From positions 28,358,793 to 28,422,792 of the forward strand of contig OZ024802.1 of NCBI GenBank assembly GCA_964017045.1: a DNA stretch of 64,000 bases. The letters are read 5' to 3'. The position numbers and the translations under genes were made by a program. How positions within the stretch are numbered: position 1 is the stretch's first letter; every line of letters starts with the position of its first letter. Under the pieces are notes generated by a model. That model did not search any database and was not told where the DNA came from. It worked only from the letters and a program-made list of their open reading frames with translations. This DNA is from Omphiscola glabra (Eukaryota; Mollusca; Gastropoda; Lymnaeidae). Below are positions 9,983-22,218 of the stretch, piece after piece.

Positions 9983-10286
9983 ACTTTCACTACCCAATGC
10001 AACTTTCAGTTTCACTAGTTCATCTCTCCTCTACTTTCACTACCCAATGCAACTTTCAGTTTCACTAGTTCATCTCTCCTATACCTTCACTACCCAATGC
10101 AACTTTCAGTTTCACTAGTTCATCTCTCCACTACTTTCACTACCCAATGCAACTTTCAGTTTCACTAGTTCATCTCTCCTATACCTTCACTACCCAATGC
10201 AACTTTCAGTTTCACTAGTTCATCTCTCCTATACCTTCACTACCCAATGCAACTTTCAGTTTCACTAGTTCATCTCTCCTATACCT
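9983..10286. repeat. 50-bp minisatellite, 6 copies
   Basis: Starts at 9983, 10033, 10083, 10133, 10183 and 10233 are exactly 50 bp apart. The core is actttcactacccaatgcaa, then ctttcagtttcactagttca. Copies differ mainly in the 6-bp junction (ctctac, ctatac, ccactac). Very high identity implies recent expansion. Confidence 0.95.
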
Positions 10287-10327
10287 GATTCATTACGACA
10301 GAAGCCCGTTTCCATCTGCACAAATCA

Positions 10328-10592
10328 GTTACCGGAAATTCGCTTGACAGAAATTGACGGAAAATTGATCGACTGAAGTTTGATCGAACGGAAGTTTGGT
10401 CGAACGGAAGTTTGGTCCAATTTTTTTTTCAGTACACCTGATCAAATTTTTGTCAAATTTCTTTTTGAACGCACAGTACTGTACAGTAAAAAAAAATAAT
10501 GATTTCAAAAGGAAATAAGACCCAAAATTTGATCGTGTGAACTGAAAATAAAATTCGATCAAATTTCCGTTCGACCAAATTTCCGGACACTG
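10328..10592. mobile_element. Palindromic MULE-like MITE, copy 2 (265 bp)
   Basis: The 9-bp direct repeat cacaaatca lies at 10319-10327 and 10593-10601 (identity extends to 13 bp, ctgcacaaatcag). The left terminus gttaccgg equals that of copy 1. The right terminus read inward, cagtgtccgg, matches the family end at 8 of 10. The arms contain gacggaaaattgatcgac, gatcgaacggaagtttggtc and their inverted partners. The centre carries tcaaatttctttttgaacgc, also present in copies 1 and 3. The minus-strand 88-codon frame inside is not a transposase. Confidence 0.85.
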
Positions 10593-10601
10593 CACAAATC
10601 A

Positions 10602-11079
10602 GGCCATGCAATGGTCAGTGCAGTCATGATACTGACTTGTTTTCGGTGTTTATTTTTGTATTTCCCTACTACATCTCAGAGATAATCGAAGAATGTCACC
10701 CTGGGATCTGCCAGGGATTAGTTGAGTGGCGTCAGCGACCTAATTAACCCCCGGCGTAGAATATGGATCTTGTCAAGGAGTCGTGGGGGTACTAGGCGAC
10801 GACTGTGACGCGTGCGTCAGCGAGTTTGCTGCTGTCTATACGGCAACTCAGCTCTTGGGTGATACGTGTTTACGTGTGTGAACGGGCGTGACCGATTGCC
10901 GCGTTAGAAATGACACGGTTGGTGGAGCTGGTAGATGCGGGATGCTACGGTGGAGATGTCAGATGCTGCGGTGGTGGTGTGGGATGATACGGCTGTCGGG
11001 GGGCGTGTTGTTTTTGGGGTGAACGGTGATTGTGTGGGTTATTGGTGTACGGGGAAATGTGTGGGTTGTGGATGAGGAC
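10602..11079. other. Unique moderately GC-rich sequence
   Basis: Non-repetitive until about 10920, then increasingly G/T-rich degenerate sequence leading into the next array. No coding potential recognised. Confidence 0.5.
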
Positions 11080-11320
11080 ATGGTGTGGTTGAGGACGTGG
11101 TGTGGTTGAGGGTGTGGTGTGGATGGGAACATAGTGTGGTTGAGGATTGTGGTGTGTTTCAGGGCGTGGTGTGGTTGAGGACGTGGCGTGGTTGAAGGCG
11201 TGCTGTGGTTGAGGGCGTCGTATGTTTGGGGCGTAGTGTGGTTGAGGGCGTGGTGTAGTTTATGACTTAGTGTGGTTGAGGACGTTGTGTGGTTGAGGAC
11301 CTGGTGTGGATGAATGCGGA
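11080..11320. repeat. Degenerate G/T-rich 17-18 bp repeat
   Basis: About a dozen imperfect copies of gtggttgaggacgtggt with variants (gggcgtggtgtggttga, catagtgtggttgagg). Strongly asymmetric: nearly no C on the plus strand. Confidence 0.7.
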
Positions 11321-11357
11321 TAATAAGGAAAGTCTTGTGGTCCTATCCGTTGTCATT

Positions 11358-11470
11358 GCTCCAGTGGTATAGCTCGGTTTAGCGGCGCCCGGGGCGGGCC
11401 GAGACTTTGCCGCCCTTTCCACGGAAAAAAACTCTGCTGATTGCCTGAAATGCCGCCCCTCCAAATAAAA
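11358..11470. mobile_element. Fragment resembling an interspersed cagtggcgtagc-type element
   Basis: Begins ccagtggtatagctcggttt and runs through agcggcgcccggggcgggcc to aaatgccgcccctcc. The beginning is related in layout to 63044-63155 (agtggtgtagcgagcgctag, then cccgggg) and to the 45-bp minisatellite unit. No target duplication or opposite terminus identified. Family unknown. Confidence 0.35.
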
Positions 11471-12095
11471 TATTGCTGCCTGCGGCAGACAGCAACCCTT
11501 TCTTAAGTCACTGCAGCTTTCCTAGAAATTAAATCAGCTAATCATTGGTCCATATGTTAGAATCTCGAATTACGTAACTTAGTGCGTAGGGGGCACAATT
11601 GGGTTCAAAGCGAACAATTTGTAAAGAACAGGACTATCCCCCATCTTGCCGTGTTCCATGGGTCATTGGGCAGAAATCACGAGAAACAGTGGAATGTTTG
11701 TTAGGCTACAGGTAGCCACTTTCATGGATCACTGGAATAACAGGGACTGGGTTTTGATAATTTTTTTTTAAAACGTGTTTGTTTGTTTGTTGTTTGTATA
11801 GAGCTATGTTTGTTTTAAGTCCAATAAGTAACGCAGAAATAAGTCTATTGTGCCTTAAGGGATTAGGTTAGCTCTCTGCTCGGCCCAATATCGGCAGGCC
11901 TGATTGTTAAGATGAGACGCTTTTCATTTATGCACCCTACAATTTGGGGTCACGGGAACAAAATGGCGCGGGCGTGGGGGGGGGGGGGGGGGTCGGGGAG
12001 TGGGCAGTGAAACAAATAAATTTAGAATATTTTTTCTTTTAAATACAGTTGTTATTCTGTGATCTCAGTTTATACCGTTTTATACACCGTCGAAA
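11471..12095. other. Unique sequence with G17 tract
   Basis: No gene or repeat recognised apart from a run of 17 G at 11976-11992 and T/A runs at 11760. Confidence 0.5.
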
Positions 12096-15000
12096 CTGTG
12101 TCGGCAATAGCTGGTTCTGACGGCATGCCTGTGTCAGCAATAGCTAGTTCTGGCGGCATCAACCTCAGTGTCTGTGTCAGCAACAGCTTGTTCTGACGGC
12201 ATCAAACTCAGTGTCTGTGTCAGCAACAGCTTGTTCTGACGGCATCAACCTCAGTGTCAGCAATAACTAGTTCTGGCGGCAACGACCTCAGTGTCAGCAA
12301 TAACTAGTTCTGGCGGAAACGACCTCAGTGTCAGCAATATCTAGTTCTGGTGGCATCAACATCAGTGTCAGCAATAACTAGTTCTGACGGCATCAACCTC
12401 AGTGTCAGCAATAACTAGTTCTGGCGGCATCAACCTCAGTGTCTGTGTCAGCAATAGCTAGTTCTGGCGGCAACGACCTCAGTGTCAGCAATCGTCAGTT
12501 CTGGCGGCATCAACCTCAGTGTCAGCAATAGCTAGTTCTGGCGGCAACGACCTCAGTGTCAGCAATAGCTAGTTCTGACGGCAACGACCTCAGTGTCAGC
12601 AATAGCTAGCTCAGGCGGCAACGACCTCAGTGTCAGCAATAGCTAGTTCTGACGGCATCAACCTCAGTGTCAGCAATAGCTAGTTCTTGCGGCAACGATC
12701 ACAGTGTCTGTGTCAGCAACAGCTTGTTCTGACGGAATCAACATCAGTGTCAGCAATAGCTAGTTCTGGCGGCATCTACCTCAGTGTCAGCAATAGCTAG
12801 TTCTGGCGGCATCAACCTCAGTGTCTGTGTCAGCAATAACTAGTTCTGGCGTCATCAACCTCAGTGTCTGTGTCAGCAATAGCTTGTTCTAACGGCATCA
12901 ATCTTAGTGTCAGCAATAGCTAGTTCTGGCGGCATCAACCTCAGTGTCTGTGTCAGCAATAGCTTGTTCTAACGGCATCAATCTTAGTGTCAGCAATAGC
13001 TAGTTCTGGCGGCATCAACCTCTGTGTCAGCAATAACTAGTTCTGACGGAATCAACCTCAGTGTCTGTGTCAGTAACAGCTTGTTCTAACGGCATCAATC
13101 TTAGTGTCAGCAATAGCTTGTTCTGACGGCATCAACCTCTCTGTCAGCAATAACTAGTTCTGACGGCATCAACCTCAGTGTCAGCAATAGCTAGTTCTGA
13201 CGGCATCAACCTCAGTGTCTGTGTCAGCGATAGCTTGATCTAAAGGCATCAACCTCAGTGTCAGCAATAGCTTGTTCTGACGGCACTGACCGCAGTGTCT
13301 GTGTCGGCAACAGCTTGTTCTGACGGCATCAATCTCATTGTCAGCAATAGCTTGTTCTTACGGCACTGACCTCAGTGCCTGTGTCAGCAATAACTAGTTC
13401 TGGCGGCAACGACCTCAGTGTCTGTGTCAGCGATTGCTAGTTCTGACGCCATCAATCTCATTGTCAGCAATAGCTAGTTCTGACGGCACTGACCTCAGTG
13501 TCTATGTTAGCAATAGCTTGTTCTGATGGCATCAAACTAAGTGTCTGTGTCAGCAATAGCTTGTTCTGACGGCACTGACCTCAGTGTCTGTGTCAGCTAT
13601 TGAATAGCTTGTTTTGACGGCATCAACCTCAGTGTCAGTGTCAGCGATAGCTAATTATTACGGCATCAATCTCATTGTCAGCAATAACTCGTTCTGGCGG
13701 CAACGACCTCAATGTCTGTGTCAGCGATAGCTAGTTCTGACGGCATCAATCTTAGTGTCAGCAATAGCTAGTTCTGGCGGCAACGGCCTCATTGTCAGCA
13801 ATAGCTGGTTCTGACGGCATCAACCCCAGTGTCAGCAATAGCTAGTTCTAACGGCAGCAATCTTAGTGTCAATAAAAACTCAATCTGGCGGCAACGACCT
13901 CAGTGTCTGTGTCAGCGATAGCTAATTCTGACGGCATCAACCTCAGTGTCAGCAAGAGCTAGTTCTGGCGGCAACGATCACAGTGTCAGCAATAGATAGT
14001 TCTGGCGGCTACGACCTCAGTGTCAGCAATAGCTTGTTCTGACGGCACAGACCTCAGTGTCAGCAATAGCTAGTTCTGACACCACTGTTCTCAGTGTCAG
14101 CAATAGCTAGTTCTGACAGCACTGACCTCAGTGTCAGCAATAGCTAGTTCTGGCGGCATCAACCTCAGTGTCAGCAATAGCTAGTTCTGGCGGCTACGAC
14201 CTCAGTGTCAGCAATAGCTTGTTCTGATGGCACTGACCTCAGTGTCAACAATAGTTAGTTCTGGCGGAAATGACCTCAGTGTCAGCAATAGCTAGTTCTG
14301 ACGGCACTGACCTCAGTGTCAGCAATAGCTAGTTCTGGCGGCATCAACCTCAGTGTCAGCAATAGCTAGTTCTGGCGGCAACGACCTCAGTGTCAGCGAT
14401 AGCTAGTTCTGGCGGCTACGACCTCGGTGTCAGCAATAGCTTGTTATTACGGTACTGACCTCAGTATCAGCAATAGCTAGTTCTGACACCACTGTTCTCA
14501 GTGTCAGCAATAGCTAGTTCTAACGGCACTGACCTCAGTGTCAACAATAGTTAGTTCTGGCGGAAATGACCTCAGTGTCAGCAATAGCTAGTTCTGACGG
14601 CACTGACCTCAGTGTCAGCAATAGCTAGTTCTGGCGGCATCAACCTCAGTGTCAGCAATAGCTAGTTCTGGCGGCAACGACCTCAGTGTCAGCGATAGCT
14701 AGTTCTGGCGGCTACGACCTCAGTGTCAGCAATAGCTTGTTATTACGGTACTGACCTCAGTATCAGCAATAGCTAGTTCTGACACCACTGTTCTCAGTGT
14801 CAGCAATAGCTAGTTCTGACAGCACTGACCTCAGTGTCAGCAATAGCTAGTTCTGGCGGCATCAACCTCAGTGTCAGCAATAGCTAGTTCGGGCGGCTAC
14901 GACCTCAGTGTCAGCAATAGCTTGTTCTGACGGCACTGACTTCAGTGTCAGCAATAGCTAGTTCTGGCGGCATCAACCTCAGTGTAAGCAATAGCTAGTT

Positions 15001-18000
15001 CTGGCGGCAACGACCTCGGTGTCAGCAATAGCTAGTTCTGGCGGCAACGACCTCAGTGTCAGCAATAGCTAGTTCTGGCGGCATCAACCTCAGTGTCAGA
15101 AATAGATAGTTCTGGCGGCAACGATCACAGTGTCTGTGTCAGCAACAGCTTGTTCTGACGGAATCAACATCAGTGTCAGCAATAGCTAGTTCTGGCGGCA
15201 TCAACCTCAGTGTCAGCAATAGATAGTTTTGGCGGCAACGACCTCAGTGTCAGCAATAGCTAGTTCTGGCGGCATCAACCTCAGTGTCAGCAATAGCTAG
15301 TTCTTGCGGCAACGATCACAGTGTCTGTGTCAGCAACAGCTTGTTCTGACGGCACTGACCTCAGTGTCTGTGTCAGCTATTGAATAGCTTGTTTTGACGG
15401 CATCAACCTCAGTGTCAGTGTCAGCGATAGCTAATTATTACGGCATCAATCTCATTGTCAGCAATAACTCGTTCTGGCGGCAACGACCTCAGTGTCTGTG
15501 TCAGCGATAGCTAGTTCTGACGGCATCAATCTTAGTGTCAGCAATAGCTAGTTCTGGCGGCAACGACCTCATTGTCAGCAATAGCTGGTTCTGACGGCAT
15601 CAACCCCAGTGTCAGCAATAGCTAGTTCTAACGGCAGCAATCTTAGTGTCAATAAAAACTCAATCTGGCGGCAACGACCTCAGTGTCTGTGTCAGCGATA
15701 GCTAATTCTGACGGCATCAACCTCAGTGTCAGCAATAGCTAGTTCTGGCGGCAACGATCACAGTGTCAGCAATAGCTAGTTCTGGCGGCTACGACCTCAG
15801 TGTCAGCAATAGCATGTTCTGACGGCACTGACCTCAGTGTCAGCAATAGCTAGTTCTGACACCACTGTTCTCAGTGTCAGCAATAGCTAGTTCTGACAGC
15901 ACTGACCTCAGTGTCAGCAATAGCTAGTTCTGGCGGCATCAACCTCAGTGTCAGCAATAGCTAGTTCTGGCGGCTACGACCTCAGTGTCAGCAATAGCTT
16001 GTTCTGATGGCACTGACCTCAGTGTCAACAATAGTTAGTTCTGGCGGAAATGACCTCAGTGTCAGCAATAGCTAGTTCTGACGGCACTGACCTCAGTGTC
16101 AGCAATAGCTAGTTCTGGCGGCATCAACCTCAGTGTCAGCAATAGCTAGTTCTGGCGGTAACGACCTCAGTTTCAGCGATAGCTAGTTCTGGCGGCTACG
16201 ACCTCAGTGTCAGCAATAGCTTGTTATTACGGTACTGACCTCAGTATCAGCAATAGCTAGTTCTGACACCACTGTTCTCAGTGTCAGCAATAGCTAGTTC
16301 TGACGGCACTGACCTCAGTGTCAACAATAGTTAGTTCTGGCGGAAATGACCTCAGTGTCAGCAATAGCTAGTTCTGACGGCACTGACCTCAGTGTCAGCA
16401 ATAGCTAGTTCTGGCGGCATCAACCTCAGTGTCAGCAATAGCTAGTTCTGGCGGCAAAGACCTCAGTGTCAGCGATAGCTAGTTCTGGCGGCTACGACCT
16501 CAGTGTCAGCAATAGCTTGTTATTACGGTACTGACCTCAGTATCAGCAATAGCTAGTTCTGACACCACTGTTCTCAGTGTCAGCAATAGCTAGTTCTGAC
16601 AGCACTGACCTCAGTGTCAGCAATAGCTAGTTCTGGCGGCATCAACCTCAGTGTCAGCAATAGCTAGTTCGGGCGGCTACGACCTCAGTGTCAGCGATAG
16701 CTTGTTCTGACGGCACTGACTTCAGTGTCAACAATAGCTAGTTCTGGCGGCAATGACCTCAGTGTCAGCAATAGCTAGTTCTGGAGGCACTGACCTCAGT
16801 GTCAGCAATAGCTAGTTCTGGCGGCATCAACCTCAGTGTCAGCAATAGCTAGTTCTGGCGGAAACGACCTCGGTGTCAGCAATAGCTAGTTCTGGCGGCA
16901 ACGACCTCAGTGTCAGCAATAGCTAGTTCTGGCGGCATCAACCTCAGTGTCAGCAATAGCTAGTTCTGGCGGCAACGATCACAGTGTCTGTGTCAGCAAC
17001 AGCTTGTTCTGACGGAATCAACATCAGTGTCAGCAATAGCTAGTTCTGGCGGCAACGATCACAGTGTCTGTGTCAGCAACAGCTTGTTCTGACGGAATCA
17101 ACATCAGTGTCAGCAATAGCTAGTTCTGGCGGCATCAACCTCAGTGTCAGCAATAGATAGTTTTGGCGGCAACGACCTCAGTGTCAGCAATAGCTAGTTC
17201 TGGCGGCATCAACCTCAGTGTCAGCAATAGCTAGTTCTTGCGGCAACGATCACAGTGTCTGTGTCAGCAACAGCTTGTTCTGACGGCACTGACCTCAGTG
17301 TCTGTGTCAGCTATTGAATAGCTTGTTTTGACGGCATCAACCTCAGTGTCAGTGTCAGCGATAGCTAATTATTACGGCATCAATCTCATTGTCAGCAATA
17401 ACTCGTTCTGGCGGCAACGACCTCAGTGTCTGTGTCAGCGATAGCTAGTTCTGACGGCATCAATCTTAGTGTCAGCAATAGCTAGTTCTGGCGGCAACGA
17501 CCTCATTGTCAGCAATAGCTGGTTCTGACGGCATCAACCCCATTGTCAGCAATAGCTAGTTCTAACGGCAGCAATCTTAGTGTCAATAAAAACTCAATCT
17601 GGCGGCAACGACCTCAGTGTCTGTGTCAGCGATAGCTAATTCTGACGGCATCAACCTCAGTGTCAGCAATAGCTAGTTCTGGCGGCAACGATCACAGTGT
17701 CAGCAATAGCTAGTTCTGGCGGCTACGACCTCAGTGTCAGCAATAGCATGTTCTGACGGCACTGACCTCAGTGTCAGCAATAGCTAGTTCTGACACCACT
17801 GTTCTCAGTGTCAGCAATAGCTAGTTCTGACAGCACTGACCTCAGTGTCAGCAATAGCTAGTTCTGGCGGCATCAACCTCAGTGTCAGCAATAGCTAGTT
17901 CTGGCGGCTACGACCTCAGTGTCAGCAATAGCTTGTTCTGATGGCACTGACCTCAGTGTCAACAATAGTTAGTTCTGGCGGAAATGACCTCAGTGTCAGC

Positions 18001-19448
18001 AATAGCTAGTTCTGACGGCACTGACCTCAGTGTCAGCAATAGCTAGTTCTGGCGGCATCAACCTCAGTGTCAGCAATAGCTAGTTCTGGCGGCAACGACC
18101 TCAGTGTCAGCGATAGCTAGTTCTGGCGGCTACGACCTCAGTGTCAGCAATAGCTTGTTATTACGGTACTGACCTCAGTATCAGCAATAGCTAGTTCTGA
18201 CACCACTGTTCTCAGTGTCAGCAATAGCTAGTTCTGACGGCACTGACCTCAGTGTCAACAATAGTTAGTTCTGGCGGAAATGACCTCAGTGTCAGCAATA
18301 GCTAGTTCTGACGGCACTGACCTCAGTGTTAGCAATAGCTAGTTCTGGCGGCATCAACCTCAGTGTCAGCAATAGCTAGTTCTGGCGGCAACGACCTCAG
18401 TGTCAGCGATAGCTAGTTCTGGCGGCTACGACCTCAGTGTCAGCAATAGCTTGTTATTACGGTACTGACCTCAGTATCAGCAATAGCTAGTTCTGACACC
18501 ACTGTTCTCAGTGTCAGCAATAGCTAGTTCTGACAGCACTGACCTCAGTGTCAGCAATAGCTAGTTCTGGCGGCATCAACCTCAGTGTCAGCAATAGCTA
18601 GTTCGGGCGGCTACGACCTCAGTGTCAGCAATAGCTTGTTCTGACGGCACTGACTTCAGTGTCAACAATAGCTAGTTCTGGCGGCAATGACCTCAGTGTC
18701 AGCAATAGCTAGTTCTGGAGGCACTGACCTCAGTGTCAGCAATAGCTAGTTCTGGCGGCATCAACCTCAGTGTAAGCAATAGCTAGTTCTGGCGGCAACG
18801 ACCTCGGTGTCAGCAATAGCTAGTTCTGGCGGCAACGACCTCAGTGTCAGCAATAGCTAGTTCTGGCGGCATCAACCTCAGTGTCAGCAATAGCTAGTTC
18901 TGGCGGCAACGATCACAGTGTCTGTGTCAGCAACAGCTTGTTCTGACGGAATCAACATCAGTGTCAGCAATAGCTAGTTCTGGCGGCATCAACCTCAGTG
19001 TCAGCAATAGATAGTTTTGGCGGCAACGACCTCAGTGTCAGCAATAGCTAGTTCTGGCGGCATCAACCTCAGTGTCAGCAATAGCTAGTTCTGGCGGCAA
19101 CGACCTCGGTGTCAGCAATAGCTAGTTCTGGCGGCAACGACCTCAGTGTCAGCAATAGCTAGTTCTGGCGGCATCAACCTCAGTGTCAGCAATAGCTAGT
19201 TCTGGCGGCAACGATCACAGTGTCTGTGTCAGCAACAGCTTGTTCTGACGGAATCAACATCAGTGTCAGCAATAGCTAGTTCTGGCGGCATCAACCTCAG
19301 TGTCAGCAATAGATAGTTTTGGCGGCAACGACCTCAGTGTCAGCAATAGCTAGTTCTGGCGGCATCAACCTCAGTGTCAGCAATAGCTAGTTCTGGCGGC
19401 ATCAACCTCAGTGTCAGCAATATATAGTTTTGGCGGCAACGACCTCAG
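12096..19448. repeat. 37-bp satellite, ~7.35 kb, with higher-order repeats
   Basis: Around 195 copies of a unit of basic length 37 bp: cagtgtcagcaatagctagt then tctggcggcatcaacct. Some copies carry a 6-bp insertion (ctgtgt) making 43 bp. The final 9 bp vary among catcaacct, caacgacct, cactgacct and ctacgacct. Rare words reveal nested order. The word tattgaatagcttgtt occurs at 13598, 15378 and 17312 (spacings 1780 and 1934 bp). The word ttgttattacggtactg occurs in pairs 296 bp (8 x 37) apart at 14441/14737, 16221/16517 and 18155/18451. Stops occur in all frames, so it is not protein-coding. Confidence 0.97.
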
Positions 19449-19748
19449 CTGCCTCAGCCATTCATATGTGTTTGTGATTGATAGTCTCATTATTAAATAA
19501 ATAAGTATACAAGAACTTGTACACAGCTGAGACACATCTCCATGTAATTAGTATAGACACATCTCCCATTATTGCTGATAATAACGGAAGCCACAGGTCC
19601 AGCCACTCCATCATGTCCAACCTAAATGTAACACAAAAGCCCGTAGAGTGATTTCCCCTTTTCCGTCCATTTCTCCTAATTTTCTGCGGTGGTCAGGTCT
19701 CGCCCACCATCTTCCCGATATATTCCTGTAGAGTTTCTCCCGTTAGAC

Positions 19749-19936
19749 CAGCGGTTCTCAACTGTGGGTCGCGACCCCTTTGGGTGTCGAACGACCCTTG
19801 CACAGGGGTCGCCTCAGACCATCTGAAAACACATATTAATGAAGTAGCACCAAAAATAATTTTATGGTTGGGGGCTCACCACAAAACGAGGAACTGTATT
19901 AAAGGGTATCGGCATTAGGAAGGTTGAGAACCACTG
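19749..19936 (+). mobile_element. SPIN-like hAT MITE, copy A (188 bp)
   Basis: Flanked by a perfect 8-bp target duplication cgttagac (19741-19748 and 19937-19944). Termini are cagcggttctcaac and gttgagaaccactg, an inverted repeat. The interior words gggtcgcgacccctttggg, aggggtcgcct, gaggaactgtattaaaggg and aggaaggttgagaaccact match my memory of the SPIN (Space Invaders) hAT family. Non-autonomous: no transposase. Of the three copies in the window this one looks closest to the consensus I recall. Confidence 0.9.
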
Positions 19937-19944
19937 CGTTAGAC

Positions 19945-20283
19945 GGAAATCTCCCATAACGTGGTCAGCTCGCCGATGACTGACAGGTCATTTCGGTCAC
20001 TTATAGATTTTTCTTTTTACCAGGGGGTTCAGCCGGTTCGGGGAAAGAATCTTCATGACCGTGTGGCTTTGGTATCCTGAGACTTTTACCAAAACCTTTT
20101 GGACCGACCCACAACATGAGATTTTTAAGATCAAGTTTTCTTCGCAAAGAATACGAAAGCATCCATCTACAGAAACATGTCACCTTAAGGTGTAGGCGGC
20201 ATGGACGGCTGCCTAGAGCACCTAATTGTTATTATTATTTTTTTTCTGAAAGGCGTCCATTTTCAGAAGGCATAAAAAACGGT
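19945..20283. other. Unique spacer
   Basis: Contains a 60-codon minus-strand frame (20001-20183) with fairly balanced composition (words GPKGFGKSLRIPKPHG, SFPEPAEPPG). I recognise no family and see no supporting splice or homology evidence. Confidence 0.4.
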
Positions 20284-20706
20284 GAGTGGAAAAAAAAGGC
20301 ACAGAAAAAAGGCACGAAAAAGAGGCACGAAAACAAAAGGCACGGAAAAAAGGCACGGAAAAAAGACACGGAAAAAAAGGCACGGAAAAAAGGCACGGAA
20401 AAAAAGACACGGAAAAAAAGACACGGAAAAAAAGACACGGAAAAAAAGGCACGGAAAAAAAGGTACGGAAAAAAGGCACGGAGAAAAAGACACTGAAAAA
20501 AAGGCACTGAAAAAAAGCCACGGAAAAAAGGCACGGAGAAAAAGTCACAAATTTTGCTAGGAAAAAAGTCACAGGAAAAAAAGGCACGTGAAAAAAAGGC
20601 ACGTGAAAAAAAGGCACGTGAAAAAAAGGCACGGAGAAAAAGTCACAAATTTTGCTAGGAAAAAAGTCACAGGAAAAAAAGTCACAGGAAATAAAGGCAC
20701 AGATCT
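20284..20706. repeat. A-rich 13-15 bp minisatellite
   Basis: Roughly thirty copies of ggcacggaaaaaa with A-run length varying from 5 to 8, and with variants gacacgg, gtcacagg and ggcacgtg. A 60-bp block containing gtcacaaattttgctagga is duplicated at about 20543 and 20640. Variable period opens frames of Lys-rich (plus) and Phe-rich (minus) low-complexity peptides that I do not consider real. Confidence 0.9.
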
Positions 20707-21481
20707 CCACCCAAAAACAAACCACTTGTCTATGGGGGTTCAATATGATTCAAAACTTGATTTAGACAAGAATTTCACGGCTTTTTTAAATATTTTTAAT
20801 AACAGACTTTGAAAACCGCAAGTCATTCAGGTTTATTATCGATTAATACAGTGGCTCATTCGGAGTTTTCAAAGAATGTGTGGACTTGCAATAAGTTTTA
20901 GCAGCTGTAAAAATGATGATTCGTCAGTAGCGGCGGAGAAAGAAAGAAAAAAGGGGGGGGGGGGCATTTTTTCATATGTTGAGGAGCGGCATTATCGGCC
21001 ATTGACACTAACCTTAGCTGGGTAGTTTATGGATTAGAAGAGTCGGAGAGCATACTTTTATTTTAACATGAATTTTTAATACAATTATCAAGGGATGACA
21101 AAATAAATGAAAATATATTCACTGTCATACATTCTCTCTCTCTCCTCCCCCAACCCCCCCCCCCCCCAAAAAAAAATCACTCCTTTACCAACGACGCCTT
21201 TAGTCGAAGTACATATAGTTGTGATGTAAAAGGGGGGTCAAGAAGTAAGAAAACCATGTTTATGCTCAAATGAACTATTAAATATAAAGCTATAAAGCTA
21301 TAACATACTTGCCAATTTAAGAATTTCGGCTTGAGTCAATTTAGGATATACACTCGTAAATTAGGTTAAAATATTATTGTCATATTTTCATCATTCAAAT
21401 GAGTAAGTTTAAATTAGTAGGAAATCAGCGACACAATGTATGGGAAAAGCTGGGGGCGGTGGTGGTGGGGGGTAGGAAGGA
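20707..21481. other. Unique sequence, no gene seen
   Basis: A/T-rich. It includes G13 near 20955, a CT run at 21131-21145, a C-run followed by an A-run at 21155-21177, and the small duplication ataaagctataaagctata at 21285. Confidence 0.5.
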
Positions 21482-21640
21482 CGTAACAAAAGAACGAGTG
21501 TTTCGACAAGAAGCCTTCTCCAGTGAACAAACAACAGAAAAAACAATATAAAAATAAAAATATACACTAAGCTGCAATCTAGTATCCGAGAGGACAGCAC
21601 ATTCTTCTTGCTGTCCACTCGGCTGCGTTTGCGCTTAGCA
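21482..21640 (-). mobile_element. Possible Penelope-like element tail, site 3
   Basis: Contains gtgtttcgacaagaagcctt then ctccagtgaacaaac, an A-rich middle, and gtatccgagaggacagcac. Collinear with 4543-4672 over about 120 bp, in the same orientation. It runs directly into the 32-bp array. The family label is an inference from the gaagg...cgaaac motif. Confidence 0.45.
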
Positions 21641-22218
21641 TCAGTGGGGTCTCTGTGGTGTATCATACTTTGAGCCTTTGGCCTCTGTGGTGTATCATAC
21701 TTTGAGCCTGTGGCCTTTGTGGTGTATCATACTTTGAGCCTGTGGCCTTTGTGGTGTATCATACTTTGAGCCTGTGGCCTTTGTGGTGTATCATACTTTG
21801 AGCCTGTGGCCTCTGTGATGTATCATACTTTGGGTTTGTGGCCTCTATGGCGTATCATACTTTGAGCCTGTGGCCTCTGTGGTGTATCATACTTTGATCC
21901 TGTGGCCTTTGTGGTGTATCATACTTTGATCCTGTGGACTTTGTGGTGTATCTAACTTTGATCCTGTGGCCTTTGTGGTGTATCATATTTTGATCCTGTG
22001 GCCTTTGTGGTGTATCATACTTTGATCCTGTGACCTTTGTGGTGTATCATACTTTGAGCATGTTGCCTTTGTGGTGTATCATACTTTGAGCATGTGGCCT
22101 TTGTGGTGTATCATACTTTGAGCCTGTGGCTTTTGTGGTATATCATACTTGAGTCTTAGGCCTTTGTGGTATATCATACTTGAGTCTTAGGCCTCTTTGG
22201 AGTATCATACTTTTAATA
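21641..22218. repeat. 32-bp minisatellite, ~18 copies
   Basis: A 32-bp unit, tgtggtgtatcatactttga then gcctgtggcctt, starts about every 32 bp from 21661. The 5' third mostly has tgagcc, the middle third tgatcc, and the last copies diverge (tgagtcttaggcc), so variants are zoned along the array. Confidence 0.95.

Noticed and set aside
20001..20183. 60-codon minus-strand frame with GPKGFGKSLRIPKPHG as a possible exon
   Set aside because: Composition is plausible but there is no recognised family, no clear splice sites and no neighbouring exon. Left as unsupported.
20235..20743. Phe-rich (minus) and Lys-rich (plus) frames at the A-rich array
   Set aside because: Direct translation of ggcacggaaaaaa-type units. 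Low complexity and open on both strands.
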